A stretch of DNA of 64,000 nt. Source: Gammaproteobacteria bacterium (lineage in GTDB: Bacteria > Pseudomonadota > Gammaproteobacteria > Burkholderiales > Gallionellaceae). Under the pieces are notes generated by a model. The model was given only the letters and a program-made list of their open reading frames with translations. It did no database searches and was not told the origin of the DNA. Positions 20,310 to 29,332 of this stretch are shown piece by piece. Made by a program: the position numbers and the translations under genes. Location: NCBI GenBank assembly GCA_018814405.1, contig JAHIZO010000005.1:422684-486683 (forward strand). The letters run 5' to 3'. How positions within the stretch are numbered: the stretch's first letter is position 1; every line of letters begins with the position of its first letter.

Positions 20310-21314
20310 ATGAACAAGATCCTCGTCGTCGCACCTAGCTGGGTCGGTGACTGTGTCCTGATGCAGCCCATGCTGCAACGACTGGCACAGCGCCACCCCG
20401 GCGTGCAGATAGACGTGCTGGCACCACCGTGGACAGAGAAGCTGTTGCGCCAGATACCTGAAGTCGGCGAGATCATCATCAACCCCTTCCCGCATGGTGC
20501 ACTGCAACTCGGTGCGCGGCGTGCTTTGGGCAGGCAACTGCGGGCGAACAGTTACGATCAGGCCATCGTCCTGCCCAACTCGCTCAAGTCCGCACTGGTT
20601 CCATGGTTCGCCGACATCCCATTGCGCACGGGCTTCACCGGCGAGATGCGCTACGGGCTGCTCAACGATGCACGCAAGCTGGACAAACGCAAACTGCCGC
20701 TGATGGTAGAACGCTTCGCCGCACTGGCAGAAGAACGCGACACCGACATCGTTCGCCCCATCCCTTCCCCAAAACTGCAGGCCAGTGATGCACAACGACA
20801 GGCCGCGCTGACCAAGTCAGGCCTGTCGCTGGACAAACCGGTCGCCGTATTCTGCCCGGGCGCTGAATATGGACCCGCCAAACGCTGGCCCGCACACTAC
20901 TACGCCGAACTTGCGCAGCGACTACGCAACAAAGGTTATGCGGTATGGCTGATCGGCTCGCCCAAGGATAAGGAAGTGGCGGACAAGATCGTTGCGCTAG
21001 GCAACGAACCCTGCCGCAATCTTTGTGGTACGACCGACCTCACCGAAGCCATCGCACTCATATCCTGCGCCAAGCTGGTGGTCAGCAACGATTCCGGTCT
21101 GATGCACATCGCTGCAGCACTGGATATTCCAATGCTGGCAATTTTCGGTTCAAGCAGTCCGCAGTTCACACCGCCATTGTCCGATCAGGCTCGCGTTCTC
21201 AAGCTCGACCTTTCTTGCAGCCCCTGCTTTAAACGTGAATGCCCGCTGGGACATTTCAACTGCATGCTGCAACTGACACCACAGGAAGTGGCTCGACACC
21301 TTCCCGACAGGTAA
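20310..21314 (+). CDS. waaF: ADP-heptose:LPS heptosyltransferase II
   Basis: 334 residues from ATG 20310, which leaves 10 bases after the zinc-finger gene and places the family start MNKILVVAPSWVGDCVLMQP at the N-terminus. It is a GT9 glycosyltransferase that adds the second heptose to the LPS inner core on the inner face of the membrane. ADP-heptose-site motifs are seen in GAEYGPAKRWPAHYYAEL and VVSNDSGLMHIAAALDIPMLAIFGSS. It is followed after 3 bases by algC, a sugar-phosphate mutase gene, so both likely feed envelope polysaccharide. Confidence 0.94.
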   Translation: MNKILVVAPSWVGDCVLMQPMLQRLAQRHPGVQIDVLAPPWTEKLLRQIPEVGEIIINPFPHGALQLGARRALGRQLRANSYDQAIVLPNSLKSALVPWFADIPLRTGFTGEMRYGLLNDARKLDKRKLPLMVERFAALAEERDTDIVRPIPSPKLQASDAQRQAALTKSGLSLDKPVAVFCPGAEYGPAKRWPAHYYAELAQRLRNKGYAVWLIGSPKDKEVADKIVALGNEPCRNLCGTTDLTEAIALISCAKLVVSNDSGLMHIAAALDIPMLAIFGSSSPQFTPPLSDQARVLKLDLSCSPCFKRECPLGHFNCMLQLTPQEVARHLPDR

Positions 21315-21317
21315 GCC

Positions 21318-22697
21318 ATGTCATCCGCCGTACCCGCTGAGATATTCAAGGCTTACGACATACGCGGCATCGTCGGCAAGTCGCTGACCAACGACATCAT
21401 CACCCTCCTCGGCCACGCCATCGGCACGGAAGCCAAAGCACGCCAGCAACACACCATCGCCATCGGCTTCGACGGTCGCTTGTCCGGCCCTGCTTTCTCT
21501 CAAGCGCTGGCGCGCGGCATTCAGCAAAGCGGCGTTGATGTCATCGACCTAGACCGCATCACCACTCCCATGGGCTACTTCGCTGCATTCCAGCTCAGGA
21601 CTGAATGCGCTGTGATAATCACCGGCAGCCACAATCCACCCGAGTACAACGGCCTGAAGATCGTGCTGGCCGGAGAAACTTTGTCCGGAGAGGCGATTCA
21701 GGATTTGCGCGTACGCATCGAATCCGAGGACTTGATTACCGGCAATGGTAGTTATGTCCGATATGACATAGTGCCGGAATACATAACGCGCATCATCGGC
21801 GACATCCGCCTAGCCCGTCCGATGAAACTAACAGTGGATTGCGGCAACGGTGTGGCAGGTGATTTCGCCGCCAAGCTATATCGTAGTCTGGGCTGTGAAG
21901 TGAGCGAATTGTTCTGTGAGGTGGACGGCAATTTCCCCAACCATCATCCCGACCCGTCCGATCCGCGCAACCTTGCAGATCTGATCGCCAGCTTGCACGA
22001 TAGCGACAGCGAATTGGGTCTGGCCTTCGACGGTGATGGCGACCGGCTCGGTGTCGTCAGCAAAGATGGCCGCATCATCTTTCCCGATCGTCAGTTGATG
22101 CTGTTCGCGGCCGATCTGCTCACGCGCCATCCCGGTGCCGAAGTGATCTTTGACGTGAAGTGCTCAGGAAAGTTGTTCCCGTGGATACGTGATCACGGCG
22201 GAATACCCTCTATGTGGAAGACCGGACATTCGCTGATCAAAGCCAGGATGAAAGAAACCGGTGCCCTGCTCGCCGGAGAGATGACCGGCCATATGTTTAT
22301 CAAAGAACGCTGGTACGGCTTTGATGATGGTTTGTATGCCAGCGCCAGACTACTGGAGATCCTAAGCAGATTCGATGACCCGAGTGCAGTGTTGAATGCA
22401 CTGCCCGACTCGGTGAACACGCCGGAGTTGCATATTCACACCGCCGAAGGTGAGAGCCATACTTTGATCAACCGACTGCAGTCCGAGGCTAGATTCGCCG
22501 ATGCACTGGAGATCATCACTATTGACGGCCTGCGCGTGGAATATGCTGATGGCTTTGGCCTGATGCGCCCTTCCAATACGACGCCTGCCATCGTACTCAG
22601 GTTCGAGGCGAATAACGCAGTTGCGCTGAAGCGCATACAAGAAGATTTCAGGAAGGTGTTACGGGAAGCCGCACCAGCATTGATGCTTCCATTCTGA
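21318..22697 (+). CDS. algC: Phosphomannomutase/phosphoglucomutase
   Basis: 459 residues of the alpha-D-phosphohexomutase family. The phosphoserine loop TGSHNPPEYNG is near residue 101 (Ser about 103), the metal loop DGDGDR near 238, and the sugar-binding GEMTGHMF near 320. It interconverts hexose 1- and 6-phosphates for LPS and exopolysaccharide precursors. The C-terminal phosphate-binding domain has RPSNTTPAIVLRFEA. It converges with the receiver-domain gene after 12 bases without a terminator. Confidence 0.93.
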   Translation: MSSAVPAEIFKAYDIRGIVGKSLTNDIITLLGHAIGTEAKARQQHTIAIGFDGRLSGPAFSQALARGIQQSGVDVIDLDRITTPMGYFAAFQLRTECAVIITGSHNPPEYNGLKIVLAGETLSGEAIQDLRVRIESEDLITGNGSYVRYDIVPEYITRIIGDIRLARPMKLTVDCGNGVAGDFAAKLYRSLGCEVSELFCEVDGNFPNHHPDPSDPRNLADLIASLHDSDSELGLAFDGDGDRLGVVSKDGRIIFPDRQLMLFAADLLTRHPGAEVIFDVKCSGKLFPWIRDHGGIPSMWKTGHSLIKARMKETGALLAGEMTGHMFIKERWYGFDDGLYASARLLEILSRFDDPSAVLNALPDSVNTPELHIHTAEGESHTLINRLQSEARFADALEIITIDGLRVEYADGFGLMRPSNTTPAIVLRFEANNAVALKRIQEDFRKVLREAAPALMLPF

Positions 22698-22709
22698 AGC
22701 GATCTTTGC

Positions 22710-23171
22710 TCAGGACGAGTGGATGGTCTGCTGCAACGCCTTGCCCATGCCGTTCTCATCCAGCCAGCCAAGATAAACAAGATCACGCATCAACTGGCTG
22801 AACTCAGCCAGATTCTCCGGCTTGCGCACGAAACTATTGGCACCGATCTGATAGGACAGCACCACGTCCGAAGGTTCATGGATCTCTGAAAACACCACGA
22901 TAGGTACGTGAGCCAAGCGACTATCCATACGCAGGGTACGCAACACCGCCAGACCGATCAGCTTGGGCAACTTGAGATCGATCAGGATCAGGCGCGGCAC
23001 GGGATGGCCATGCGCAGTCTCCGCAGACATCCAGTCCAGTGCGGCCACACTATCCGGTACCACGGCCAGATACAGATCTCTGGGGCAACTTGCGACCGCC
23101 TGCTGTACCAGCAGGATCGCCGCTTCCTCATTCTCCACCAGCAAGATCGTGTCGCCAGACTGCTTCAACAT
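22710..23171 (-). CDS. Stand-alone response-regulator receiver protein (Rcp1-like)
   Basis: 153 residues, a single CheY-like domain with no output domain. The acidic pocket reads LLVENEEA (Glu rather than Asp), the phosphoacceptor Asp is in LILIDLKLPKLIGL, the conserved Ser in VVFSEI and the Lys in FVRKP. The insert before the phosphorylation site resembles Rcp1-type regulators that partner phytochrome-like or hybrid kinases. No kinase is adjacent. The gene follows alaS on the same strand after 66 bases. Confidence 0.88.
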   Translation of the reverse strand: MLKQSGDTILLVENEEAAILLVQQAVASCPRDLYLAVVPDSVAALDWMSAETAHGHPVPRLILIDLKLPKLIGLAVLRTLRMDSRLAHVPIVVFSEIHEPSDVVLSYQIGANSFVRKPENLAEFSQLMRDLVYLGWLDENGMGKALQQTIHSS

Positions 23172-23237
23172 CAGCCTTCTCCACCCAAAGTTATGCCCAG
23201 AGTTGCGGCGCGTACTGCCTGAGATTCTGACAGAAAA

Positions 23238-25859
23238 TTACAACTTGGCTTTTGCCCAATCCGCTACCGATGCCAATGCCTTTGACAGATGTTCCGGTTG
23301 CGTTCCGCCTGCCTGCGCCATATCCGGCCGACCGCCGCCTTTTCCGCCAACCTGTTGTGCGACGAAGTTGACCAACTCGCCCGCCTTCACCTTGGATGTC
23401 GCGTCATTCGTCACACCCGCAATAAGGCTGACCTTGCCTTCAGATTCAGTAGCCAGAACTATTACGGCAGATTTCAGCTTGTCTTTAAGCTTATCCATTG
23501 TCTCGCGCAAAGTGGCGACATCAGCACCCTCCAGCTTGGCAGCCAGCACTTTCACACCATTAAAGTCTTGCGCTTGCTCAACGAGATCATCGCCTTGTGC
23601 GGAAGCAAGCTTGGACTTCAGTGCAGCCAGCTCTTTCTCCAGTGACTTCACGTTATCCAGAATCTGTGTGATACGGGCAGCGGCTTCCTGAGGCTGCGCC
23701 TTCACGGCATCGGCCACCTGTTGCAACTGCTCTTCCTGCTGCTGAACCAGCGCCAGTGCGCCTTCGCCGGTCACCGCTTCGACGCGGCGCACACCGGCCG
23801 CCACACCACTCTCCGCTACGATCTTGAAAAGGCCGATGTCGCCGGTGCGCTTCACGTGTGTACCGCCGCACAGTTCTTTTGAACTACCGATGGACAGCAC
23901 ACGCACTTCGTCGCCGTACTTCTCACCGAACAACATCATCGCACCGGTCTTCTGTGCATCCTCGATACCCATCACGCTGGCATCAGTGGCGCTATTGGAC
24001 AATATTTCGGTATTGACGAGTGCTTCCACCTTGCGGATTTCCGTATCGGTCATCGGCTGGTTCTGCACAAAGTCGAAACGCGTCTTGTCGGGATCGACCT
24101 GCGAACCTTTTTGCTGAACATGCGGGCCCAACACTTCGCGCAAAGCCTTGTGCATCAAATGGGTCACAGAGTGGTTACGCTCGGTGCGCGCACGCGCCAA
24201 CATATTCACACGTGCATTGACGTTGTCACCCACAGACAACTTACCGGTCGAGACCACACCGTGGTGACCGAACACAGCGGCTTGGATCTTCTGCGTATCT
24301 TCCACCGCGAAGATGCCGTGTGTGCTGCGCAGTTCGCCACTGTCGCCGACCTGACCACCGGACTCGGCGTAGAACGGGGTATCGTCCAGCACCACCACAC
24401 CCATGTCGCCTTCGTTCAGCTCCTTCACTTCCGCGCCGTCCTTGTACAAGGCCAGCACGTTACCTTTGTGCTCCAGTGTGTCGTAACCGTGGAAAGTCGT
24501 TGCCGGACCTGCGTACTCCAGATTGGCTGCCATCTTGAACTTGCCAGCTGCGCGCGCTTGATCCTTCTGGCGAGCCATCGCTGCGTTGAAAGCTTTGTCA
24601 TCCACAGTCATGTCACGCTCACGGCAGATGTCTGCCGTGAGGTCTAATGGGAAACCATAGGTGTCGTGCAGCTTGAATGCCGTCTCGCCGTTGAACACCT
24701 TGTCACCAGCTTTATCCATCTCCGCCAGATCGGCTTCGAGGATCGCCATGCCGTGTTCGATGGTGGCGAAGAAACGTTCCTCTTCCAGCTTGAGCACGCC
24801 TTTCACGCGCGCCTGCTCTGCGACCAACTCCGGATATGCGGAGCCCATCTGCGCCACCAGATCCGCCACCATGTTGTGGAAGAACGCTTCGCGTGCACCC
24901 AGTTTGTAACCGTGGCGGATGGCGCGGCGGATGATACGGCGCAGCACGTAGCCGCGACCTTCATTGCCTGGGATCACGCCGTCGGCGATGAGGAAAGAAC
25001 AGGCTCGGATATGGTCGGCCAGTACTTTCAGTGAAGGGGAATCAAGATCGGGGCACTGGGTCTCGCGCGCGGCGGCTTTGATCAGCGCTTGGAACAGATC
25101 GATCTCGTAGTTGGCATGCACATGTTGCAACACCGCAGAGATTCGCTCCAAGCCCATGCCGGTATCCACCGACGGCTTGGGCAGCGGATGCATCATCCCC
25201 GCTTCGTCGCGGTTGAACTGCATGAACACGTTGTTCCAGATCTCGATATAGCGGTCGCCGTCTTCCTCGGGCGTACCCGGCAGACCGCCGGGGATGTGTT
25301 CGCCGTGATCGTAGAAGATCTCGGTGCACGGACCGCAAGGACCGGTGTCGCCCATCATCCAGAAGTTGTCGGAAGCGTAGCGTGCGCCCTTGTTGTCCCC
25401 GATGCGGATCACGCGTTCAGCAGGTACGCCGACCTCCTTGGTCCAGATGTCGTATGCCTCGTCATCTTCGGCATACACGGTGACGTAGAGCCTGTCTTTG
25501 GGGAGTTTGAATACTTCAGTCAGCAGTTCCCACGCGTACTTGATGGCATCCTGCTTGAAGTAATCGCCGAAACTGAAGTTACCCAGCATCTCGAAGAAAG
25601 TGTGGTGACGCGCGGTGTAACCGACATTCTCCAGATCGTTGTGCTTGCCGCCAGCGCGTACGCATTTCTGCGAAGATGTGGCGCGGGTGTAGGGACGCTT
25701 ATCGAAACCGAGGAACACGTCCTTGAACTGATTCATACCCGCATTGGTGAACAGCAACGTCGGGTCTTCGTGCGGCACCAACGAACTGGAGGCGACCACA
25801 GCGTGGCCTTTGGAGGCAAAATAATCTAGGAATTTCTGGCGAATCTCGCTGCTTTTCAT
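23238..25859 (-). CDS. alaS: Alanyl-tRNA synthetase
   Basis: 873 residues. The class II catalytic core ([36 protein letters not shown]) occupies the N-terminal half. The editing domain has the zinc ligands HSVTH near residue 565 and CGGTH near 664. The C-Ala domain is at the end ([33 protein letters not shown]). Length and motifs are normal. It lies 96 bases downstream of recX, as in many proteobacteria where recA-recX-alaS form a block. Confidence 0.98.
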   Translation of the reverse strand: MKSSEIRQKFLDYFASKGHAVVASSSLVPHEDPTLLFTNAGMNQFKDVFLGFDKRPYTRATSSQKCVRAGGKHNDLENVGYTARHHTFFEMLGNFSFGDYFKQDAIKYAWELLTEVFKLPKDRLYVTVYAEDDEAYDIWTKEVGVPAERVIRIGDNKGARYASDNFWMMGDTGPCGPCTEIFYDHGEHIPGGLPGTPEEDGDRYIEIWNNVFMQFNRDEAGMMHPLPKPSVDTGMGLERISAVLQHVHANYEIDLFQALIKAAARETQCPDLDSPSLKVLADHIRACSFLIADGVIPGNEGRGYVLRRIIRRAIRHGYKLGAREAFFHNMVADLVAQMGSAYPELVAEQARVKGVLKLEEERFFATIEHGMAILEADLAEMDKAGDKVFNGETAFKLHDTYGFPLDLTADICRERDMTVDDKAFNAAMARQKDQARAAGKFKMAANLEYAGPATTFHGYDTLEHKGNVLALYKDGAEVKELNEGDMGVVVLDDTPFYAESGGQVGDSGELRSTHGIFAVEDTQKIQAAVFGHHGVVSTGKLSVGDNVNARVNMLARARTERNHSVTHLMHKALREVLGPHVQQKGSQVDPDKTRFDFVQNQPMTDTEIRKVEALVNTEILSNSATDASVMGIEDAQKTGAMMLFGEKYGDEVRVLSIGSSKELCGGTHVKRTGDIGLFKIVAESGVAAGVRRVEAVTGEGALALVQQQEEQLQQVADAVKAQPQEAAARITQILDNVKSLEKELAALKSKLASAQGDDLVEQAQDFNGVKVLAAKLEGADVATLRETMDKLKDKLKSAVIVLATESEGKVSLIAGVTNDATSKVKAGELVNFVAQQVGGKGGGRPDMAQAGGTQPEHLSKALASVADWAKAKL

Positions 25860-25894
25860 CTGGTCACCGCTGGCCGCAATTGTTCAATAAACAC

Positions 25895-25911
25895 GCCGCC
25901 TCACGGGCGGC
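25895..25911 (-). other. Stem-loop in the recX-alaS gap
   Basis: GCCGCC, five-base loop, GGCGGC in the 5' leader of alaS. It is followed only by a weak GTGTTTATT tract, so it could be an attenuator-like structure or just a leader hairpin. A TATGAT -10-like box (25924-25929) stands just upstream on the same strand without a clear -35. Confidence 0.35.
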
Positions 25912-25955
25912 TTCACGGCGCGAATCATACCATTTGACAGACAGTTAGGGCATAG

Positions 25956-26432
25956 CTATGAGTCTTCATCGGCCAGATTGGCACCGGCGGATTTCAGGAC
26001 TTTAAGGATCACCTCGGTGGGAAATCCACGGGATTGCAGAAAACGCATCTGACGTGCTTTTTCCTTGGCTTCTTGCGGAGGTTTACCGAACTTTCGTTGC
26101 CACACCTCTCGCGCCGCTTCCAACTCGGAGGCTTTGAGCTCAGGTAGCGCTTCAGCGATCAGATCATCGCCGATACCGCGTTGACGTAATTCGTGTGCGA
26201 TACGCTGGCTGCCGAATCGACTACGTTTGGCATCCACCAGTTGCGTGGCTGCGCGCGCATCGGATAGCCAGTTACGCATTTCCAATTCATCCAGCACGGC
26301 AGTTAGGTCTTCCCCCTCCTGCGCATGTGCTTGCAGCTTATGCTGCAGCTCGGCCCGACTATGCTCGCGCCGCGCCAGATACTGCATGGCGCGGACACGC
26401 AGGCTTAACTCAGGCTTCTTCTGCGACTTCAC
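25956..26432 (-). CDS. recX: RecA regulator RecX
   Basis: 158 residues. RecX binds RecA filaments and limits their activity. [49 protein letters not shown] and [18 protein letters not shown] match the helical repeats of the family. The start is a GTG that overlaps the last 23 bases of recA. The first ATG would come at residue 16 and cut into the conserved first helix, so GTG is preferred. Translation is probably coupled to recA. Confidence 0.93.
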   Translation of the reverse strand: MKSQKKPELSLRVRAMQYLARREHSRAELQHKLQAHAQEGEDLTAVLDELEMRNWLSDARAATQLVDAKRSRFGSQRIAHELRQRGIGDDLIAEALPELKASELEAAREVWQRKFGKPPQEAKEKARQMRFLQSRGFPTEVILKVLKSAGANLADEDS

Positions 26433-27435
26433 TTGTGCCCATGGCGTTGATGCCTAGCGCGGCACGCACCTTGTTCTCGATCTCGCGGGCGATCTCAGGA
26501 TTGTTACGCAGGAACTCGCGCGCATTGTCCTTGCCCTGACCGATCTTCTCGCCATTGTAGGAATACCAAGCGCCGGACTTCTCGACGATCTTGTTCTGCA
26601 CACCCAGTTCAACGACTTCGCCTTCGCGCGAGATACCTTCCCCGTACAGGATGTCGAAATGCGCTTCCTTGAACGGCGGGGCGACCTTGTTCTTCACTAC
26701 CTTGACGCGTGTCTCGTTACCGATGACCTCGTCGCCCTTCTTGATCGAACCGGTGCGGCGGATATCAAGGCGCACAGATGCGTAGAACTTGAGCGCGTTA
26801 CCGCCGGTGGTGGTCTCGGGATTGCCGAACATCACACCGATCTTCATGCGGATCTGGTTGATGAAGATGACCAGCGTGTTGGAACGCTTGATATTGGCGG
26901 TGAGTTTGCGCAGCGCTTGCGACATCAGACGTGCATGCAGACCCATCTGCGCATCGCCCATCTCGCCTTCGATCTCGGCGCGCGGCGTGAGGGCGGCGAC
27001 CGAGTCGATCACCACCACGTCGACTGAGCTGGAGCGCACCAGCATGTCGGCGATCTCCAGTGCCTGTTCACCGTTGTCCGGCTGCGAGATCAGCAGGTCT
27101 TCCACGCGTACACCCAGCTTTTGCGCGTACTGCGGATCGAGTGCGTGTTCGGCGTCAATGAAGGCAGCGGTGCCGCCCAACTTTTGCATCTCGGCGATGA
27201 CTTGCAAGGTCAGCGTGGTCTTGCCGGAAGATTCCGGACCGTAGATCTCAACCACACGGCCACGTGGCAGACCGCCAACACCCAGCGCGATGTCCAGGCC
27301 TAGGGAGCCGGTGGAGACCACTTCGATATCCTTGATCACCTCGCCCTCACCTAGGCGCATGATGGAACCCTTGCCGAATTGCTTCTCGATCTGGCTCAGT
27401 GCGGCCGCGAGTGCCTTGCTTTTGTTGTCATCCAT
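26410..27435 (-). CDS. recA: Recombinase RecA
   Basis: 341 residues from ATG 27435, preceded by AAGGAG. Walker A GPESSGKT is near residue 67, and [35 protein letters not shown] covers the L2 loop. It drives homologous recombination and SOS induction. The longer open frame upstream does not belong to the protein. It lies 76 bases after cinA, a classic cinA-recA-recX order. Confidence 0.99.
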   Translation of the reverse strand: MDDNKSKALAAALSQIEKQFGKGSIMRLGEGEVIKDIEVVSTGSLGLDIALGVGGLPRGRVVEIYGPESSGKTTLTLQVIAEMQKLGGTAAFIDAEHALDPQYAQKLGVRVEDLLISQPDNGEQALEIADMLVRSSSVDVVVIDSVAALTPRAEIEGEMGDAQMGLHARLMSQALRKLTANIKRSNTLVIFINQIRMKIGVMFGNPETTTGGNALKFYASVRLDIRRTGSIKKGDEVIGNETRVKVVKNKVAPPFKEAHFDILYGEGISREGEVVELGVQNKIVEKSGAWYSYNGEKIGQGKDNAREFLRNNPEIAREIENKVRAALGINAMGTSEVAEEA

Positions 27436-27511
27436 GTTTGATCTCCTTGTGAAAATTTCGGAGCGGATTGTTGCACAAGGTTTTCGACTTGTACAGAACG
27501 TTCGTTCTTTT
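27436..27511 (-). promoter_or_regulatory. recA upstream region with candidate GAAC-N4-GTTC operator
   Basis: The gap holds, in the recA direction, a TATAAA -10-like box beside the end of cinA, then GAACGAACGTTC, then CTGTACAAG. I see no CTGT-N8-ACAG box of the usual beta/gammaproteobacterial LexA type. GAAC-N4-GTTC is the form used by Gram-positive-type LexA. Whether it is a real operator is open. Confidence 0.35.
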
Positions 27512-28003
27512 TTATACGAGAAGGGTATTTTTGGACAGCCGGTCAAATACGCCCTGCAATGCCACACGCACCGCCTGCGCTCTCACCTCGTCCCGGTTGC
27601 CGGTGAATTGATGACGCGCGGCCGTGATGGCACCGTCGGCGAGTGCCCAGGCGAACCAGACCGTGCCGACTGGCTTGTCCAGAGTGCCGCCGTCAGGGCC
27701 GGCGATACCGCTCACCGCCAGAGACACCTGCGCCGTACTGTTGCGCAGCGCGCCTTGTGCCATCTCGCGCACGACGGCTTCCGACACCGCGCCATAGGCG
27801 ATCAGTGTGGCTTCCTGCACGCCCAGCATCTGCTGCTTGGACAGATTGGAATAGGTGACGAAGCCACGCTCGAACCAGGCCGAGCTGCCGGAGACGCTGG
27901 TGACCGCCTGCGCGATGCCGCCGCCGGTGCAAGATTCCGCTGTCGCCAACATCATGCCGTGCGCCTTGAGTGCTCCACCAACCTGTGCGGCAAGTACATC
28001 CAT
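27512..28003 (-). CDS. pncC: Nicotinamide-nucleotide amidohydrolase (CinA C-terminal type)
   Basis: 163 residues from ATG 28003, overlapping the metZ stop by one base (TGATG). It converts NMN to NaMN in pyridine nucleotide recycling. The family motif [22 protein letters not shown] and [27 protein letters not shown] are present. It is the short form without the N-terminal COG1058 domain. The position before recA is conserved widely and shows cotranscription in other bacteria. Confidence 0.94.
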   Translation of the reverse strand: MDVLAAQVGGALKAHGMMLATAESCTGGGIAQAVTSVSGSSAWFERGFVTYSNLSKQQMLGVQEATLIAYGAVSEAVVREMAQGALRNSTAQVSLAVSGIAGPDGGTLDKPVGTVWFAWALADGAITAARHQFTGNRDEVRAQAVRVALQGVFDRLSKNTLLV

Positions 28004-29172
28004 CACAGTCCCCGTGCCAGATCGTTCTGAATATCGACCACTGCTTCCAGCCCGACCGCGATGCGGATCAAGCCCTCGGTGATGCCGGCCGCCGCGCGTG
28101 CTTCCGGCGTGATACGCGCGTGTGTGGTGGTGGCCGGATGGGTGATGGTGGTCTTGGTGTCGCCCAGATTGGCGGTGATAGACAGCAACTTGGTGTTGTC
28201 GATCACCTTCCACGCTGCCTCCTTGCCGCCTTTCACTTCGAACGCCACGATACCGCCGCCGGTCTTCTGTTGCTTCATCGCCAGCGCATATTGCGGGTGC
28301 GATGGCAGGCCCGGATAAAGCACGCGCGCCACGTTCGGCTGTTGTTCCAGCCATTGCGCCAGCTGCAAGGCATTGGCACTGTGCGCATCCATACGCAGCT
28401 TCAACGTCTCCAGCCCCTTGAGGAACACCCAGGCGTTAAACGCACTCATGGTCGGCCCAGCCGTACGCAGGAAGCCGTACACCGGCTCCATCAGTTTTTT
28501 GCTGCCCAGCACGGCTCCGCCCAGCACGCGGCCTTGGCCATCGATGTATTTGGTGGCGGAGTGGATCACGATATCCGCCCCCAGCTCCAGCGGACGTTGC
28601 AAAACAGGAGTACAGAAACAGTTGTCCACCGCCAATAAAGCACCGCTTCCCTTTGCGACTGCCGCAATGGCTGCGATGTCGGATATCTCGGTCAACGGAT
28701 TGGATGGGGTCTCCAGAAAGAACAACTTTGTGTTCGGCAGCACGGCAGCCTGCCATTCCGCGACATCGGTCGCCGAGACATAAGTCGTTTCCACGCCAAA
28801 TTTTTTGAAGTAGTTGTTGAACAAGTTGATGGTCGAGCCGAACAGACTGCGCGACGCAATGATATGGTCGCCCGCCTTCAACAGACCCATGCAGCACGCC
28901 AGAATTGCAGCCATGCCGCTTGAGGTCGCCACACATTGCTCCGCCCCTTCCAGCGCAGCCAACCTTTCCTCGAACATGCTGGTCGTGGGATTGGTGAAGC
29001 GGGCGTAGATGTTGCCCGGCTCTTCGCCGATAAAGCGTCGCGCTGCTTGCGCTGCATTGTCAAAAGTGAAACTCGAGGTCAGGAACATCGCCTCGCCATG
29101 TTCCATGAAAGGGGTTTGTGCACGCCCTGCCCTGACGGCCAGAGTCTCAAGTTGATATTCGTTGTCAGACAT
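28003..29172 (-). CDS. metZ: O-succinylhomoserine sulfhydrylase
   Basis: 389 residues of Cys/Met-metabolism PLP enzyme. MetZ makes homocysteine directly from O-succinylhomoserine and sulfide. The PLP Lys is in HSATKYIDGQGRVLGG near residue 208. LETLAVRAGRAQTPFMEHGEAMFLTSSF is the typical MetZ N-terminus. ATG 29172 has GGGAGGTG upstream and is preferred over an earlier in-frame start. The leader contains a SAM-II-type riboswitch and an intrinsic terminator, which supports the methionine-pathway role. Confidence 0.95.
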   Translation of the reverse strand: MSDNEYQLETLAVRAGRAQTPFMEHGEAMFLTSSFTFDNAAQAARRFIGEEPGNIYARFTNPTTSMFEERLAALEGAEQCVATSSGMAAILACCMGLLKAGDHIIASRSLFGSTINLFNNYFKKFGVETTYVSATDVAEWQAAVLPNTKLFFLETPSNPLTEISDIAAIAAVAKGSGALLAVDNCFCTPVLQRPLELGADIVIHSATKYIDGQGRVLGGAVLGSKKLMEPVYGFLRTAGPTMSAFNAWVFLKGLETLKLRMDAHSANALQLAQWLEQQPNVARVLYPGLPSHPQYALAMKQQKTGGGIVAFEVKGGKEAAWKVIDNTKLLSITANLGDTKTTITHPATTTHARITPEARAAAGITEGLIRIAVGLEAVVDIQNDLARGL

Positions 29173-29206
29173 CTTCACCTCCCGCGCGGCCGTTCGCACA
29201 CGCAAC

Positions 29207-29240
29207 AAAAAACCCGGAAAGCTTGACGCTAAACCGGGTT
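29207..29240 (-). terminator. SAM-controlled intrinsic terminator before metZ
   Basis: In the metZ direction AACCCGG (29240-29234) pairs with CCGGGTT (29217-29211) and is followed by a run of U ending at 29207. The 5' half of this stem is also part of an alternative hairpin (29253-29228) made by GCTAAA with TTTAGC and CGGG with CCCG around a UGAA loop. The two cannot coexist, which is the layout of a transcriptional switch. Confidence 0.85.
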
Positions 29241-29242
29241 CA

Positions 29243-29295
29243 CCCGCTTTAGCTGTATTTATATAGCGCCCGCAAGCTGTTCCTCAAATCGGCGC
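29243..29295 (-). ncRNA. SAM-II (SAM-alpha) riboswitch aptamer controlling metZ
   Basis: Read on the minus strand, P1 is GCGCC (29295-29291) with GGCGC (29270-29266). Loop 1 begins GATTTGA, as in SAM-II. The pseudoknot P2 is GCTTGC (29277-29272) with GCTAAAGC (29253-29246), leaving the A and U that are unpaired in the family. Loop 3 is the A/U-rich TATATAAATACA, followed by GGG. These match the conserved core of SAM-II RNAs of alphaproteobacterial met genes. Binding of SAM should hold GCTAAAGC in the pseudoknot, free the terminator 5' strand and stop transcription. Confidence 0.87.
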
Positions 29296-29301
29296 AGTCG
29301 G

Positions 29302-29331
29302 AAAGTAGCACCCCCCGCCTTGCTTCGTCAA
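29302..29331 (-). promoter_or_regulatory. Promoter of the metZ riboswitch transcript
   Basis: TTGACG (29331-29326), an 18-base spacer and TACTTT (29307-29302) in the metZ direction. The predicted start at about 29295 coincides with the first base of aptamer helix P1. The -35 box begins right after the purF stop codon, so metZ has its own promoter. Confidence 0.65.
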
Positions 29332-29332
29332 C

